Positions 63,520 through 64,000 of a stretch of 64,000 bases of DNA are shown here, in pieces. The position numbers and the translations under genes are program-made. Origin of the DNA: Selaginella moellendorffii (lineage: Eukaryota > Streptophyta > Lycopodiopsida > Selaginellales > Selaginellaceae). Under the pieces are notes generated by a model that had not been told where the DNA came from, ran no database searches, and saw only the letters and a list, made by a program, of their open reading frames with translations. The number at the start of each line of letters is the position of its first letter. The first letter of the stretch is position 1. The stretch is from NCBI RefSeq assembly GCF_000143415.4, contig NW_003314322.1:809213-873212 (forward strand), given 5' to 3'.

Positions 63520-64000
63520 CTGTGTTAGAAGAAGAAGAAGAAGAAGAAGCCAAGAGGCTGATAAACGCGCCCCGTTTGTCAACATACCATCATTTTCGTT
63601 CTCTCTCTCTTTCTTCTTCGTCCCTGCGGTGCTGCTGCTGCTGCTGCTTGCTCGAAGTACCAGCTGCCGATGCCACTGCGCACATTCCCCCACACGCTTC
63701 AAACTCTGGCTTGATCTCTCCCTTCCCGGCTTCAAGCTATTTTCCTTTCGAGCTGATACATCATATATCTATCCATCGCCTTGTGCTCTCCTCCGAGAGC
63801 TTTCCAATCCTCCTCGGACTCTCTCTAAATCTCTCCACCTGTGCTTGAGTGACTCACTCGGATGTTTCTAACTTGGTCGGAGCGTGTGAACGAAGATCTA
63901 TCCGGATAACTTTAGCTGCAAGCCTTGTTTGACCAGACGTGTTCTCTGGTGAATTTGCACTCTGGAGCTTTGGCAGCAGCAGCACCCCAGTAGTAGTAGC
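63520..64000 (+). other. Probable long 5' leader of a downstream gene
   Basis: The sequence after the TATA box is CT-rich and contains upstream ATG frames (for example one starting near 63522), a pattern seen in long leaders of plant regulatory genes. The coding start is outside the window, so identity is unknown. Confidence 0.35.

Noticed and set aside
1-64000. CRISPR arrays, bacterial operons, rRNA genes
   Set aside because: No regularly spaced direct repeats, no Shine-Dalgarno-style packing and no rRNA signatures; introns and plant protein families show nuclear plant DNA.

Overview
This window looks like nuclear DNA of a lycophyte, most likely Selaginella moellendorffii or a close relative. 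The gene set is that of a land plant: plastid tryptophan synthase alpha, PsbR, a RAF2-like protein, DEG5, intronless PPR genes (one with a full DYW domain), an LRR receptor kinase and a hevein-type protein. Introns are canonical and very short (about 45-90 bp), and genes sit almost end to end. The species call is inference from gene content and architecture.

Layout. 1-4.3 kb: repeat-rich DNA with a Helitron fragment and a PPR relic. 4.3-16.7 kb: a dense gene island with tryptophan synthase alpha (-), a 745-aa PPR protein (-), a SIK1/Hippo-type kinase (+), PSBR (+), a phosphoglycerate-mutase-like protein (-), a purple acid phosphatase (+) and a RAF2-like protein (-). 16.8-22.4 kb: AT-rich DNA holding decayed copies of a lectin-like gene, a PP2C gene and a PQQ-propeller gene. 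22.5-36.0 kb: a head-to-tail array of five decayed GCN2-like kinase fragments, one interrupted by an LTR-like insertion. 36.0-48.4 kb: a second gene island with a possible small membrane protein, PP2C, a lectin-like gene, the PQQ-propeller gene, a DYW PPR, two conserved plant unknowns (one DUF1664), a hevein-TM protein and peroxisomal urate oxidase. 48.4-53.8 kb: decayed DNA with a DEG5 exon relic, a PPR relic split by a MITE-like element, then AT-rich filler. 53.8-59.3 kb: DEG5, an L7/L12-like protein and an LRR receptor kinase. 59.3-64 kb: intergenic DNA ending in what looks like the promoter and leader of a gene beyond the window.

The main observation is reciprocal decay of duplicated blocks. 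RAF2 is intact at 16 kb and a relic at 39 kb, while PP2C, lectin and PQQ-propeller are intact at 36-41 kb and relics at 18-22 kb. Likewise urate oxidase is intact with a DEG5 relic beside it at 48 kb, and DEG5 is intact with a scrambled urate oxidase relic beside it at 53.5 kb.

The intact genes are mostly unrelated housekeeping functions: plastid biogenesis (PSBR, RAF2, DEG5, TSA), organelle RNA editing (PPRs), purine catabolism (urate oxidase) and signalling (SIK1, PP2C, RLK). They share architecture more than pathway: divergent pairs with start codons as little as 27-70 bp apart, convergent ends 60-180 bp apart, and telo-box motifs near several starts. I read exon structures by eye from splice signals and reading frame; no transcript data were available.
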